A DNA stretch of 64,000 nucleotides from Bradyrhizobium sp. dw_78 (GTDB lineage: Bacteria > Pseudomonadota > Alphaproteobacteria > Rhizobiales > Xanthobacteraceae): NCBI RefSeq assembly GCF_018449525.1, contig NZ_JAAVUS010000001.1:434001-498000 (forward strand), read 5' to 3'. Positions 34,111 to 42,369 of this stretch are shown here, one piece after another. Under the pieces are notes generated by a model that was not told the origin of the DNA, made no database searches, and worked only from the letters and a program-made list of their open reading frames with translations. Position numbers and translations under genes: made by a program. The first letter of the stretch is position 1. Every line of letters begins with the position of its first letter.

Positions 34111-34953
34111 TCAGATGTCGCTCGGGCCGACGCCCGATGGTTTCTGCCAGCGCAGGAGCCGGCGTTCCAGCCGGCCGGCGAGCGCACCGGCGATTGTCAC
34201 GAAGCCAAGCAGAATGACGATGCCTGCGAACACGCCGGCCGGATCGTAGTTTGCCGATGCTTCGTGAATGAACAGGCCAAGGCCCTGTGTCGAGGAGGTA
34301 AATTCGCCGACGATCACGCCGATCACGCTGTAGGGAATCGCCATCCGCATGCCCAGCATGACGAACGGAGCCGATGCCGGAAGGAAGACATGGTAGGTCA
34401 ATTGACGCTGGTTCGCGCCCATCACCAGCGTCAAATTCACCAGTTCGCGGTCGACGCTGCGCACGCCGGTGAACACGTTGTAGAACACGAGGAAAAACAC
34501 CATGATCGACGCCAGGGCGACCTTCGAGCCGATGCCGATGCCGAACCAGATGATGAACAGCGGCGCCAGCGCGATCTTGGGCACGCCGTAGAACGCCATC
34601 ACATAAGGCTCGAAGATGCGGGCGAGCCGCGGCGAACGGCCCAGCGCATAGCCGCCGATCACGCCGCCGCTGACGCCGATGACATAGCCGAGCACGAGTT
34701 CCTCGCCCGTCGTCCACAAATGGGGGTAGATCTCGCCGGATGCGAAAAGCTCATAGAGCCGCAACGCTACCGCGGTCGGCTTGCTGACATAGATTTCCTT
34801 GATCAGCCGGCCCGCCGCCCATTGCCAGAACACCAGGAACGCGATGCCCGGAAGCAGTGTCAACAGCCAGCGCAGCACCTTTCCCGTCCAGACGCTGCGG
34901 CGCGGGCCTGTGGCCTCGTCTGCCGGACGCGCATCATAGGCCATGTCGGTCAT
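34111..34953 (-). CDS. ABC transporter permease in the HutC-linked region
   Basis: Inner-membrane permease of about 280 residues with six or so hydrophobic segments and the EAA-type loop (LTLVMGANQRQLTYHVFLPA). The start MTDMAYDARP at 34953 lies 14 bases after the ATPase stop and is favoured over an upstream in-frame start at 35013 that would overlap the ATPase. It pairs with the ATPase at 34968. No binding-protein gene of this class accompanies the pair, unlike the other NMT1-type transporters here. Confidence 0.9.
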   Translation of the reverse strand: MTDMAYDARPADEATGPRRSVWTGKVLRWLLTLLPGIAFLVFWQWAAGRLIKEIYVSKPTAVALRLYELFASGEIYPHLWTTGEELVLGYVIGVSGGVIGGYALGRSPRLARIFEPYVMAFYGVPKIALAPLFIIWFGIGIGSKVALASIMVFFLVFYNVFTGVRSVDRELVNLTLVMGANQRQLTYHVFLPASAPFVMLGMRMAIPYSVIGVIVGEFTSSTQGLGLFIHEASANYDPAGVFAGIVILLGFVTIAGALAGRLERRLLRWQKPSGVGPSDI

Positions 34954-34967
34954 GGGCTTGCTCTCGC

Positions 34968-35759
34968 TCAATGGACGCGTCCGGTGTCGATCTGCGAGCG
35001 GAACTCGGTCCATACCGCGTCGTAAGCCGCTTCGAACCCGGCGTTGCGGAAGGGCTCGAACATGTTGCGCGGCCGGGGCAGATCGATCGGGATGTTCGCC
35101 AGCAGCCGCGACGGCCGCTGGCTGAGCACCACGACGTTGTCGGCGAGCAATACGGCTTCGGTGATGTCATGGGTGACGAACACGATGGTCGCGCCGGCCT
35201 CGATCGACAGCGTCTGCAAGTCGCTTTGCATCACCATGCGGGTCTGGGCGTCGAGGGCGCCGAACGGCTCGTCCATCAGGATGATGTCGGGCCGGTAGAC
35301 CAGCGTGCGCGCGATTGAGCCGCGTTTCTGCATGCCGCCCGAAAGCTGGCTTGGATAATGACTTTCGAACCCGTCGAGCCCGACGGATTTGAGGGCGGCG
35401 GCCACCCGTTCGCGCCGTTCGGCGGTGGGGACGCCGCGCAGCAATAACGGCAGCTCGACATTTTCCTGCAGCGTCTTCCACGGAAACAATTGCGCCTGCT
35501 GCGGCACAAAACCGACCTCGGTATTGACCGAGGTCACGTTGCGGCCGTGATGGCGCACGGCGCCACGGGTCGGGGCAAGCAGGCCGGCCGCCATCTGCAA
35601 CAGCGTGCTCTTGCCGCATCCGCTGGGGCCGATGACCGCGACGAATTTGCCGCGGTCGATGTCGAAGCTGATGCCGTCGAGCACGCGCACCATCGCGCGC
35701 CGTCCCGGCGTTGGAAAGTCCTGCCCGATCCCGTCGAAGACGAGTAATGAATCGCTCAC
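34968..35759 (-). CDS. ABC transporter ATP-binding protein in the HutC-linked region
   Basis: ATPase of 263 residues with Walker A GPSGCGKST, Q-loop FVPQQAQLFPW, signature LSGGMQKR, Walker B IILMDEPFGALD and H-loop FVTHDITEA. The GTG start at 35759 has AAGGAA 8 bases upstream. An HutC-like box at 35784-35795, 25 bases before the start, suggests repression in the absence of urocanate. The likely cargo is histidine, urocanate or a related imidazole, inferred from regulation only. Confidence 0.92.
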   Translation of the reverse strand: MSDSLLVFDGIGQDFPTPGRRAMVRVLDGISFDIDRGKFVAVIGPSGCGKSTLLQMAAGLLAPTRGAVRHHGRNVTSVNTEVGFVPQQAQLFPWKTLQENVELPLLLRGVPTAERRERVAAALKSVGLDGFESHYPSQLSGGMQKRGSIARTLVYRPDIILMDEPFGALDAQTRMVMQSDLQTLSIEAGATIVFVTHDITEAVLLADNVVVLSQRPSRLLANIPIDLPRPRNMFEPFRNAGFEAAYDAVWTEFRSQIDTGRVH

Positions 35760-35783
35760 GCCGGCCGTTCCTTGTCACCGAAC

Positions 35784-35795
35784 ATGTCTATACAT
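35784..35795 (-). promoter_or_regulatory. HutC-like operator, site 3
   Basis: The box ATGTCTATACAT precedes the ATPase gene by 25 bases on its transcribed strand. It is the exact reverse complement of the box at 26437. Together with the box at 31879 it marks three transcription units of the hut region. Confidence 0.65.
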
Positions 35796-36133
35796 AATCG
35801 AGCCGGGGCAGGCGGGCAAGCGGGGATGAATGAGGAGATTTGCGCCTTGGCTGCATAAAACCTCATCAGTTGGACCGCCCGGTATTCGCGCCGGGCTTCG
35901 TCATCGCAAGCGCGAACCGGGCCAACGGATGCCGCAAGCGCCGGCGCAGAATCTGAATTGCGATTTGTCTCCGGGCGGTTGCCGGAAAATTTTGTTTTTC
36001 CTATCGGCGGCTTCGGACAAACCGGGTTAGTGGCCGGCTACGGCTTCGTCTACGCTGGATCGGCGGTGCAGCAACGATCCCGATCAATCGCCGGTCGGCT
36101 GCGCGAATATTTCCGAACAACGAAGAGGCGGCG
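35796..36133. other. Intergenic region upstream of the hydantoinase gene, no gene seen
   Basis: This 338-base stretch separates the divergent ABC ATPase and hydantoinase genes. The reading frames crossing it have no ribosome site or recognisable protein sequence. It contains a small hairpin, GCCCGG with CCGGGC around 35876-35896, and a T-rich patch near 35990 (AATTTTGTTTTTCC). It presumably carries the promoter for the gene at 36134, whose site I could not place. Confidence 0.5.
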
Positions 36134-37486
36134 ATGGCGGACAAGGTCTTTGCGGGAACGGTCGTTCTTCTCGACCGGATTATCGATAACGGTTACGTTC
36201 TCGTCGGCGATGGCAAGGTGCAGTCCGTCGGATCCGGCGCCTTGCCCGATGGCGAAAGGCATGGCGGTCAAGGTTTTCTCGTGCTGCCGGGCGCGATCGA
36301 CGCGCAGGTGCATAGCCGCAGTCAGCTTGGACAGGAGGATTTCGTCTGGTCGACGCGCAGCGCCGCGGCGGGCGGCGTCACCACCATCGTCGACATGCCC
36401 TATGACGACAACTGCCTGATCGCAACGGCCGAGCGTTTCCGCACCAAGGTCCGGGAAGCGGGGGCGCAGGCGCGCGTCGATTTTGCGCTTTATGCGACGA
36501 TCGATCCGGACGAAGGCGCGGCGCGGGTCGATGAACTGGTCGACGCCGGCGCTGCCGCTTTCAAGTTCTCGACCTTCGGAACCCATCCGAAACGGTTTCC
36601 TCGCATCCCGCCGCAGATGCTGTACGCCAGCTTTTGCGCCGTCGGCAAAAGAGGATTGATCGCCGGCATTCATAATGAGAATGACGAAATGGTCCGCGCC
36701 TACATGGCGCAGGTCGAGGCCAGCGGCGTGACCGACTACACCGCGCATGGTCTTTCGCGGCCGCCGATCTCCGAGGCGCTGGCGACCGCCGAAGTATTCG
36801 AATTGGGGGCGGGCGCCGGCTGCCCGGTGCATATCGTCCATTGTTCGATCGGCCGCGGATATGAATTGGCCGCGGCCTACCGGGCGCAGGGACACGGCGC
36901 CACCATCGAAGCCTGCGTTCACTACCTGACGCTCGACGAAGAGAATGATGTCCGGCGCCTCGGCGGCAAGGCCAAGATCAACCCGCCGCTGCGGCCGCGC
37001 CACGAGGTTGAAGCGCTCTGGCACCATCTGGCGGCCGGCAATGTCACGATCGTCTCGACCGATCATGTGAGCTGGTCGGAGGATCGCAAGACTGATCCGA
37101 ACATGCTCAAGAATGCGTCGGGCATTCCGGGCCTGGAAGCCCTGTATGTCCTGCTTCTGAAGGGGTTGGACCAGCGCAAGCTCTCTTTGACCCATGCCGC
37201 GCGTCTTCTGGCCCATAATCCCGCTGGCCTGTTCCGGATCACCCACGCCAAGGGCGCGCTGGAGGTCGGCCGCGATGCGGACATCGTGCTGATGCGCCGC
37301 GACCCGTATCGCTACAGCGCGGCCGCCAGTGGAAATAATTTCGTTCCCTGGAGTCCGTATGACGGAATCGAATTGCCATTCCGGGCGGTTGAGACCTATC
37401 TACGGGGAGATTGCGTCGCCGCCGACGGGAAAGTGTTGTCCGAACCGGGACAAGGACGTTTCGTCAGTCCGCGCCGCGCCCATTAG
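36134..37486 (+). CDS. Cyclic-amide hydrolase (hydantoinase/dihydropyrimidinase family)
   Basis: A cytoplasmic binuclear amidohydrolase of 450 residues, predicted to open a hydantoin ring. Metal-site residues are Lys144 (carboxylated in AAAFKFSTFG), His180 (GIHNEN), His236 (HIVHCS) and Asp310 (STDHVSW). The N-terminal pair is Gln58-Val-His60 instead of the usual His-x-His, a variant found in some uncharacterised dihydroorotase-like proteins. It starts a pair with the N-carbamoyl amidase, and sits beside a thiohydantoin desulfurase and urocanase paralogue. Hydantoin-5-propionate, giving N-carbamoyl-glutamate, is the most likely substrate; plain dihydropyrimidines are the alternative. Confidence 0.85.
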   Translation: MADKVFAGTVVLLDRIIDNGYVLVGDGKVQSVGSGALPDGERHGGQGFLVLPGAIDAQVHSRSQLGQEDFVWSTRSAAAGGVTTIVDMPYDDNCLIATAERFRTKVREAGAQARVDFALYATIDPDEGAARVDELVDAGAAAFKFSTFGTHPKRFPRIPPQMLYASFCAVGKRGLIAGIHNENDEMVRAYMAQVEASGVTDYTAHGLSRPPISEALATAEVFELGAGAGCPVHIVHCSIGRGYELAAAYRAQGHGATIEACVHYLTLDEENDVRRLGGKAKINPPLRPRHEVEALWHHLAAGNVTIVSTDHVSWSEDRKTDPNMLKNASGIPGLEALYVLLLKGLDQRKLSLTHAARLLAHNPAGLFRITHAKGALEVGRDADIVLMRRDPYRYSAAASGNNFVPWSPYDGIELPFRAVETYLRGDCVAADGKVLSEPGQGRFVSPRRAH

Positions 37487-37536
37487 AGCATGATCCGGAA
37501 AAGTGGAAACCGGTTTTCTGAAAGATCATGCGCAAA
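37487..37536. repeat. Rhizobiales-type dispersed repeat, copy 1
   Basis: Starting right after the hydantoinase stop, this element reads AGCATGATCCGGAAAAGTGG, continues with AAACCGGTTTTCTGAAAGAT and ends CATGC. It contains an inner palindrome GAAACCGGTTTTC. A second copy with few differences occurs at 47918-47967. The same element is common between genes in Bradyrhizobium and related genera, from memory. It supports the taxonomic guess. Confidence 0.8.
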
Positions 37537-37548
37537 TCGAAGAGATGA

Positions 37549-37584
37549 GATCATGATCCGATTTGAGCTAATCGGATCATGATC
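37549..37584. repeat. Perfect 15-base hairpin adjoining the repeat
   Basis: The arm GATCATGATCCGATT is followed by a TGAGCT loop and its exact complement. It lies 12 bases after the dispersed repeat and 14 bases before the N-carbamoyl amidase start, inside what should be one operon. It could reduce read-through or stabilise the upstream message. Confidence 0.7.
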
Positions 37585-37598
37585 TAGGCCAGGAACGA

Positions 37599-38864
37599 AT
37601 GAAGACGAATTTGCCGCTCGACGCTGATCGCCTTTGGACGGATGTGATGGCGCTCGCCGACATCACCGATCCGGCGAAGCCGTATACCAGGCGCTCGTTC
37701 ACCGCGTTGTTTCTCGAAGGCCGCGCCTGGCTGGCGCAACGTTTCGCCGAAGCGGGATTGGCGACCCGGCTCGATGCGGCCGGCAATCTGATCGGCCGGA
37801 TCGAAGGCAATGACCCCGCGCTCGGCGTCATCGCGATCGGCTCGCACAGCGACACCGTGCCGTCGGGGGGGCGATTCGACGGTATCGCCGGTGTCGCGAC
37901 CGGACTTGAAATCGTTCGCGCGCTACGCGATTCCGGCACCCGGCTCGACCATACCATCGAGATCGTCGATTTTCTTGCCGAGGAGCCCAGCGAATACGGT
38001 CTTTCATGCGTCGGCAGCCGCGGCATGACCGGTTCGCTCGATGAGACCATGCTCGCGCTCACCGAGCCGTCCGGCGAAACATTGCGCGACGCGTTGCGGC
38101 GTGTCGGCGGTGATCCCGACCGGCTGGATCGGGCCAGGCGCGACGATATCCGCGCGTTTCTCGAACTGCATATCGAGCAGGGCATCGTGCTGGAATCCCG
38201 TTTCCTCGATGTCGGCGTCGTCACCTCCATTGTCGGCATTCGCCGCCTCGAGATCGTATTCCAGGGCGAAGCCGACCATGCCGGCACCACGCCGATGAAC
38301 CTGCGGCACGACGCCCTCGTTGCCGCGGCCGATACGGTGATCGCGGTCCGCCGCCTAGCCGAACAGCTGGCTGCCGAAGGTCCGGATTATTTCGTCGCCA
38401 CCGTTGGAATCCTGGCCGTTGATCCTTCGGCGTCCAACATCGTGCCGGGACGTTGCCGGCTGGTGATAGATGCACGCACCACCAATCCGGCGCTGACGGC
38501 GCGTTTCGTCGACGCCATCGATCGCGACAGCGCGGCGCATGCCGCCGCTGCGCGGGTGGCACGCGCATCGTTCAAGACCTTGTCGGATGGCCCTCCGGTG
38601 GCCTGCGATCCAAAGCTGCGCGAGGCGTTGCAGCAGGGCGCGCGGGATCTGGGTCTTGGACAGATGGATCTGCCAAGCGGCGCGGGTCACGATGCCGCGT
38701 TCATGAGCCGCATCTGTCCGTCCGCCATGGTTTTCGTGCCCTGCCTCAAGGGCAAGAGCCACGCCCCGGAAGAATGGGCGGATCGCGACGCGATCGCGGC
38801 CGGAGCGGCTGTTATCTATCAGGCGGTGAAGGAGTTGGATCGCTCATTGCCGCGCAGCCGATGA
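37599..38864 (+). CDS. M20 family N-carbamoyl-L-amino-acid amidase
   Basis: A dinuclear zinc hydrolase of 421 residues of the AmaB/HyuC/allantoate-amidohydrolase group. Metal ligands are recognisable: His83 and Asp85 in GSHSDTVPSGGRFDG with Asp94, Glu128-Glu129 in LAEEPSEYG, and His191 in LELHIEQG; GHDAAFMS and SHAPEEW near the end are also typical. Such enzymes hydrolyse N-carbamoyl amino acids or ureidoglycolate-type compounds to the amino acid, CO2 and ammonia. Downstream of a hydantoinase and beside thio-imidazole genes, N-carbamoyl-L-glutamate is the favoured substrate. Confidence 0.9.
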   Translation: MKTNLPLDADRLWTDVMALADITDPAKPYTRRSFTALFLEGRAWLAQRFAEAGLATRLDAAGNLIGRIEGNDPALGVIAIGSHSDTVPSGGRFDGIAGVATGLEIVRALRDSGTRLDHTIEIVDFLAEEPSEYGLSCVGSRGMTGSLDETMLALTEPSGETLRDALRRVGGDPDRLDRARRDDIRAFLELHIEQGIVLESRFLDVGVVTSIVGIRRLEIVFQGEADHAGTTPMNLRHDALVAAADTVIAVRRLAEQLAAEGPDYFVATVGILAVDPSASNIVPGRCRLVIDARTTNPALTARFVDAIDRDSAAHAAAARVARASFKTLSDGPPVACDPKLREALQQGARDLGLGQMDLPSGAGHDAAFMSRICPSAMVFVPCLKGKSHAPEEWADRDAIAAGAAVIYQAVKELDRSLPRSR

Positions 38865-38889
38865 TGTCATGTCGGGGCCGCCCCGGCGA

Positions 38890-40761
38890 TCATCCTGCAT
38901 GGCGCGGCTCGGACAATTTCCGGCGCAGCGAATTGACCAGGCCGCGCTCGAATTCGCTCAAGGTGCGCTCGCCGGAATAGATCACGAACAGCCGCCGGGA
39001 AATCAACGGTTCGATAATCGGATGCGCGGCAAGGTCGCCGCTGGCGATTTCACGTTCCACCGCCGATTCCGGCAGCACGGTGCAAACCGGCAATCGCGCC
39101 AGGATCGCCACCACCATCGGCAGCGCATCGATCTCCATATCAGGCCGTAATCTGATGTTGTGCTGCTCGGCCGCGAGGTCGAGCAGATGACGTAATCCGG
39201 AACGGTTGGTTGGCAGCGCAAGCTTCAGACGCGCGAGATCGGCAAGTGTCACCGGACCGGGCGGCAGCATCTTGTGGCGGGTGTGGACGATAGCCGCCAG
39301 CCGTTCCGACGAGCCGAGCGGCAACCGCGGCATGCGCGGCAGAACGGTTTCTACGATGGCCACGCCGACCAGGCCGCGTATCACCCAGTCCTGCAATGTG
39401 CCGTTCGGCGCTTCCTGGATCACGAGTTTCAGCGCCGGATAGCGCGCCTGAACATCGAGCATGGCCTCGGTGATCTGATTGACGAGGAAGCCATGCTGGT
39501 TGACTGACGGCAGGATTCCGACGGTGATCTTTCGGCTCCGCGGTGGCGCTGTGTCGGCGTCGCCGGTGTAAAGCCGCCGAAAGCCCGATTCGATCAGCCT
39601 TGCGACATGGTCGAAGCGCTCGCCCTTGCCGGTCGGAATCATGCCGTCACCGTGCCGTTCGAACAGCGCGCCGCCCAGCGAAGCCTCCAGCTTGTGAAGC
39701 TGTTCGCTCAGCGCGGGCTGGCTGATATTGGCGCCGCGCGCTGCGGCGGATACGCGCCGAAGCCGGTGTACCAGATTGAAATAGCGAATCTGACGCAGGC
39801 TGATGACGGGACGTTCGACCGGCGTCTGGCGTGGATCCGCCAGCGCCCGCCTCAAATGCCGCACGAACAGGGCCGTTACGGCATTCGGCCTGGCCGCGCG
39901 GGCGACGATCCTGGCCGTCAGCGGCTTGTCCGGTGCGACCACCGCGACATTGAGCAGTCCGAGCCGAGGAGTAGCCAGGCTCTCCGGCACGAACAGCGCC
40001 GCGTCCGGATAATCATCCATGATCCGCGGCAAGTCGCCGGGGTGGTCGTTGAGAAACCGCACGCTGCTGATGCCGTGCTGGCTGAAATAGCGTTCGGCCT
40101 GTGCGATCAGTGGCGGCGACAGCAGCGGCACGACAAGACGGCCAGCGGCGAGAAGCGCCGCATCCGGAAGCTTGCGGGTGCCGGCCGGAACCCGGCACGC
40201 GAACACCCATCGGTCCGACAGCAGCGTGGCCGTGCCTTTTGATGCCAGCCCGCGCTCGGAGCCCAGCATGACCTCGACATGGCTGGAGTCGCCATCGTGC
40301 CAATCCTCGGCCAGGCTGCGGGGTTGTGGAATGTCCTTTTCGTCGCTCCACACCGGATCGATAAGGATGTCCGGGCGCTCGATGCCGATTTGCTCGACGG
40401 CGCGCCGCAGCGCCCTACTGATCCCGCCGATGGTAAAGCTCAGTCCGATTTCGACGGTCAGCCGTTTCATTTTGGCTTTCGCCGGTGCCGAAACCCATCG
40501 CCGCGCGAAAAGTTCGGCCATCAGCAAAGGATCGGCGCTGCGCATCAGCGAACGGGCGGCCTCGGTCGGATAAAGGCTGTTGTTGATGCGCCGGAACAGC
40601 GACAGGCCGAGGTCGCGTTCGAGCGACTTCATGGTCGTGCTGAGCGTCGACAACGCGATGCCGAGCTCGGCGGCGGCGAGTGCCAGGCTGCCGGAGCGGC
40701 AGGCCGTCACGAAATAGGCCAGGGTGCGAAGTTCAACCATCGGATCTCGAAGGGTGGGCAC
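38890..40761 (-). CDS. Tandem LysR regulator (two complete LysR modules fused)
   Basis: A 623-residue chain, about twice the LysR length. It holds a first winged helix at residues 8-68 (MVELRTLAYFVTACRSGSLA, RRINNSLYPTEAARSL), a first effector domain at about 98-308, a second winged helix at 319-379 (ISLRQIRYFNLVHRLRRVSA, ISQPALSEQLHKLEASLG), and a second effector domain at about 410-615. The frame is open throughout. It diverges from the UbiD-transporter operon over 177 bases and ends near the amidase, so it is the obvious regulator of the thio-imidazole gene set. A dimer would carry four DNA-binding heads. Start 40761 or the in-frame ATG at 40740. Confidence 0.9.
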   Translation of the reverse strand: MPTLRDPMVELRTLAYFVTACRSGSLALAAAELGIALSTLSTTMKSLERDLGLSLFRRINNSLYPTEAARSLMRSADPLLMAELFARRWVSAPAKAKMKRLTVEIGLSFTIGGISRALRRAVEQIGIERPDILIDPVWSDEKDIPQPRSLAEDWHDGDSSHVEVMLGSERGLASKGTATLLSDRWVFACRVPAGTRKLPDAALLAAGRLVVPLLSPPLIAQAERYFSQHGISSVRFLNDHPGDLPRIMDDYPDAALFVPESLATPRLGLLNVAVVAPDKPLTARIVARAARPNAVTALFVRHLRRALADPRQTPVERPVISLRQIRYFNLVHRLRRVSAAARGANISQPALSEQLHKLEASLGGALFERHGDGMIPTGKGERFDHVARLIESGFRRLYTGDADTAPPRSRKITVGILPSVNQHGFLVNQITEAMLDVQARYPALKLVIQEAPNGTLQDWVIRGLVGVAIVETVLPRMPRLPLGSSERLAAIVHTRHKMLPPGPVTLADLARLKLALPTNRSGLRHLLDLAAEQHNIRLRPDMEIDALPMVVAILARLPVCTVLPESAVEREIASGDLAAHPIIEPLISRRLFVIYSGERTLSEFERGLVNSLRRKLSEPRHAG

Positions 40762-40938
40762 CGGGTATCCTCCCGGTGCGGACAGCCGTTACCATAGCTT
40801 CGCTTTAACCTATGCCCTGGTTCGTTCCAAGGAGACATGGACCGCGCCGCAGGGGCCGATATGATCCGAAAGCGATAATTCGCGTGGGGTCGCCGAATCC
40901 CGGGCTGTTCCCTAAGATATTTACGAGGTCAGGCTGAC

Positions 40939-42345
40939 GTGCAGACGAACGATGCCATCAACCGCGAGGCGACGCATTCCCGGCAGTCGATGCGCGCGTT
41001 CATGTCGACCCTGTGCGCGGCCGGCGAGCTGGTTTCGATTCCGCAGCCGGTCAGGGCGGATTATGAAGTTGCCAGCTGCCTTGCTGAGATCGATCGCGGC
41101 CCGGCATTGCATTTCACCAATGTCATCGGTGCTTCCGGCGCGGCCGCAATGCCGATCGTTGGCAATCTGCTTAATTCGCTGCCACGGTTTGCCGTGGGAC
41201 TGGGCAGTACGATCGAAAAGACGCAGGAGACGTTGCTGGTCGCGATCGACAGGCCGTTGCCGCATCGCGAACTGCCGTCGGCGCCCTGGCAGGAACAAAT
41301 CATCGCAGAGCCGTCGCTCGCCGATCAATTGCCGATACCGCGGTTCTTCGAAAAGGAAGCCGGGCCCTATATTACCGCCGGCGTGATCATCGCCAGGGAT
41401 AGCCACAGCGGCTACACCAATCTGTCGATCGCCCGGCTGATGCCGCTCGGCGCAAACCGTGCCTTCGTCGGCATCGCGCCCAATCATCATCTTGCGGTGC
41501 TGGCGCGGGCGGCGCAGGCGCGTGGCGAAAAACTCGACATCGCCGTCTGTATTGGAAACCATCCGGCGGTTCTGCTGGCGGCATGCCTCTATCTTGGGCT
41601 CGGCGAGGATGAATTGCCGGTTGCCGGTGCGCTGCTGGGCGAGCCGCTCGATGTGGTGCGCTGTCCGCAATCCGGCCTATTGGTGCCGGCGCATTGCGAA
41701 TGCGTGCTGGAAGGCACGCTCGACGCAGGCACCTCCTTCGTGGAAGGGCCGGTCAGCGAGTTCCACGGCATGTATGAAAACTACGGCGCGGGAATCGTCG
41801 CGACGTTTTCCAGGCTGACCCGGCGCCGCGACGCGATTTTTCAGGTGATCTTGCCGGGTTATCACCCCGAACACTGCCTGCTCGGTGGCGTCGCGATCGC
41901 GGCCGGTCTGCTGCGCGCCATGCGATCCGCCGTGCCGTCGGTCTGCAACGTGGCGGTCGGTGTCGGCGGCGCCGGCCGCCTGCATGCGGTGGTCGCGGTG
42001 CGTGCGCCGCGCCCGGGTGAGGCGCGCAAGGCGATGTTCGCCATCTGGGCCGCCGTCAACCTGGTCAAGCAGGTGACGGTCGTCGATGACGACATCGACC
42101 CCTGGGATGCGCTTCAGGTCGAATGGGCCCAGGCGACACGCGCCAAGCCGGAGCGCGATTTCGTCATTGTTCCCGGCGTTCGCGCCGATCGTTCCGAGCC
42201 GCTCGAACAAGACGGCACCATCGGCAAGCTTGGCATCGATGCGACGCGCAAGCAGAGTGATCGGACGGACTGGGAGCTGGCGCGGCCGCCGCATTCGGCG
42301 CTGGCGCGCGCCCGCGAGATATTGCACGAAAATCAACTTGCATAG
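40939..42345 (+). CDS. UbiD-family decarboxylase in the thio-imidazole operon
   Basis: A prenylated-FMN-dependent decarboxylase of 468 residues. The E-R-E triad positions are Arg166 (LSIARLM), Glu269 and Glu274 (FVEGPVSEF), with the same spacing as in characterised members. GTG 40939 is the likely start, after GAGG; an ATG at 40990 is the alternative. It is the first gene of the long plus-strand operon, immediately before the branched-chain-type transporter, and divergent from the tandem LysR. UbiD enzymes act on aromatic acids and on alpha,beta-unsaturated acids such as cinnamate; a heteroaryl acid imported by the transporter is a reasonable substrate. It differs clearly in sequence from the UbiD at 1272. 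Confidence 0.9.
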   Translation: MQTNDAINREATHSRQSMRAFMSTLCAAGELVSIPQPVRADYEVASCLAEIDRGPALHFTNVIGASGAAAMPIVGNLLNSLPRFAVGLGSTIEKTQETLLVAIDRPLPHRELPSAPWQEQIIAEPSLADQLPIPRFFEKEAGPYITAGVIIARDSHSGYTNLSIARLMPLGANRAFVGIAPNHHLAVLARAAQARGEKLDIAVCIGNHPAVLLAACLYLGLGEDELPVAGALLGEPLDVVRCPQSGLLVPAHCECVLEGTLDAGTSFVEGPVSEFHGMYENYGAGIVATFSRLTRRRDAIFQVILPGYHPEHCLLGGVAIAAGLLRAMRSAVPSVCNVAVGVGGAGRLHAVVAVRAPRPGEARKAMFAIWAAVNLVKQVTVVDDDIDPWDALQVEWAQATRAKPERDFVIVPGVRADRSEPLEQDGTIGKLGIDATRKQSDRTDWELARPPHSALARAREILHENQLA

Positions 42346-42369
42346 GCACGACGAGACATCATCCTTTCA

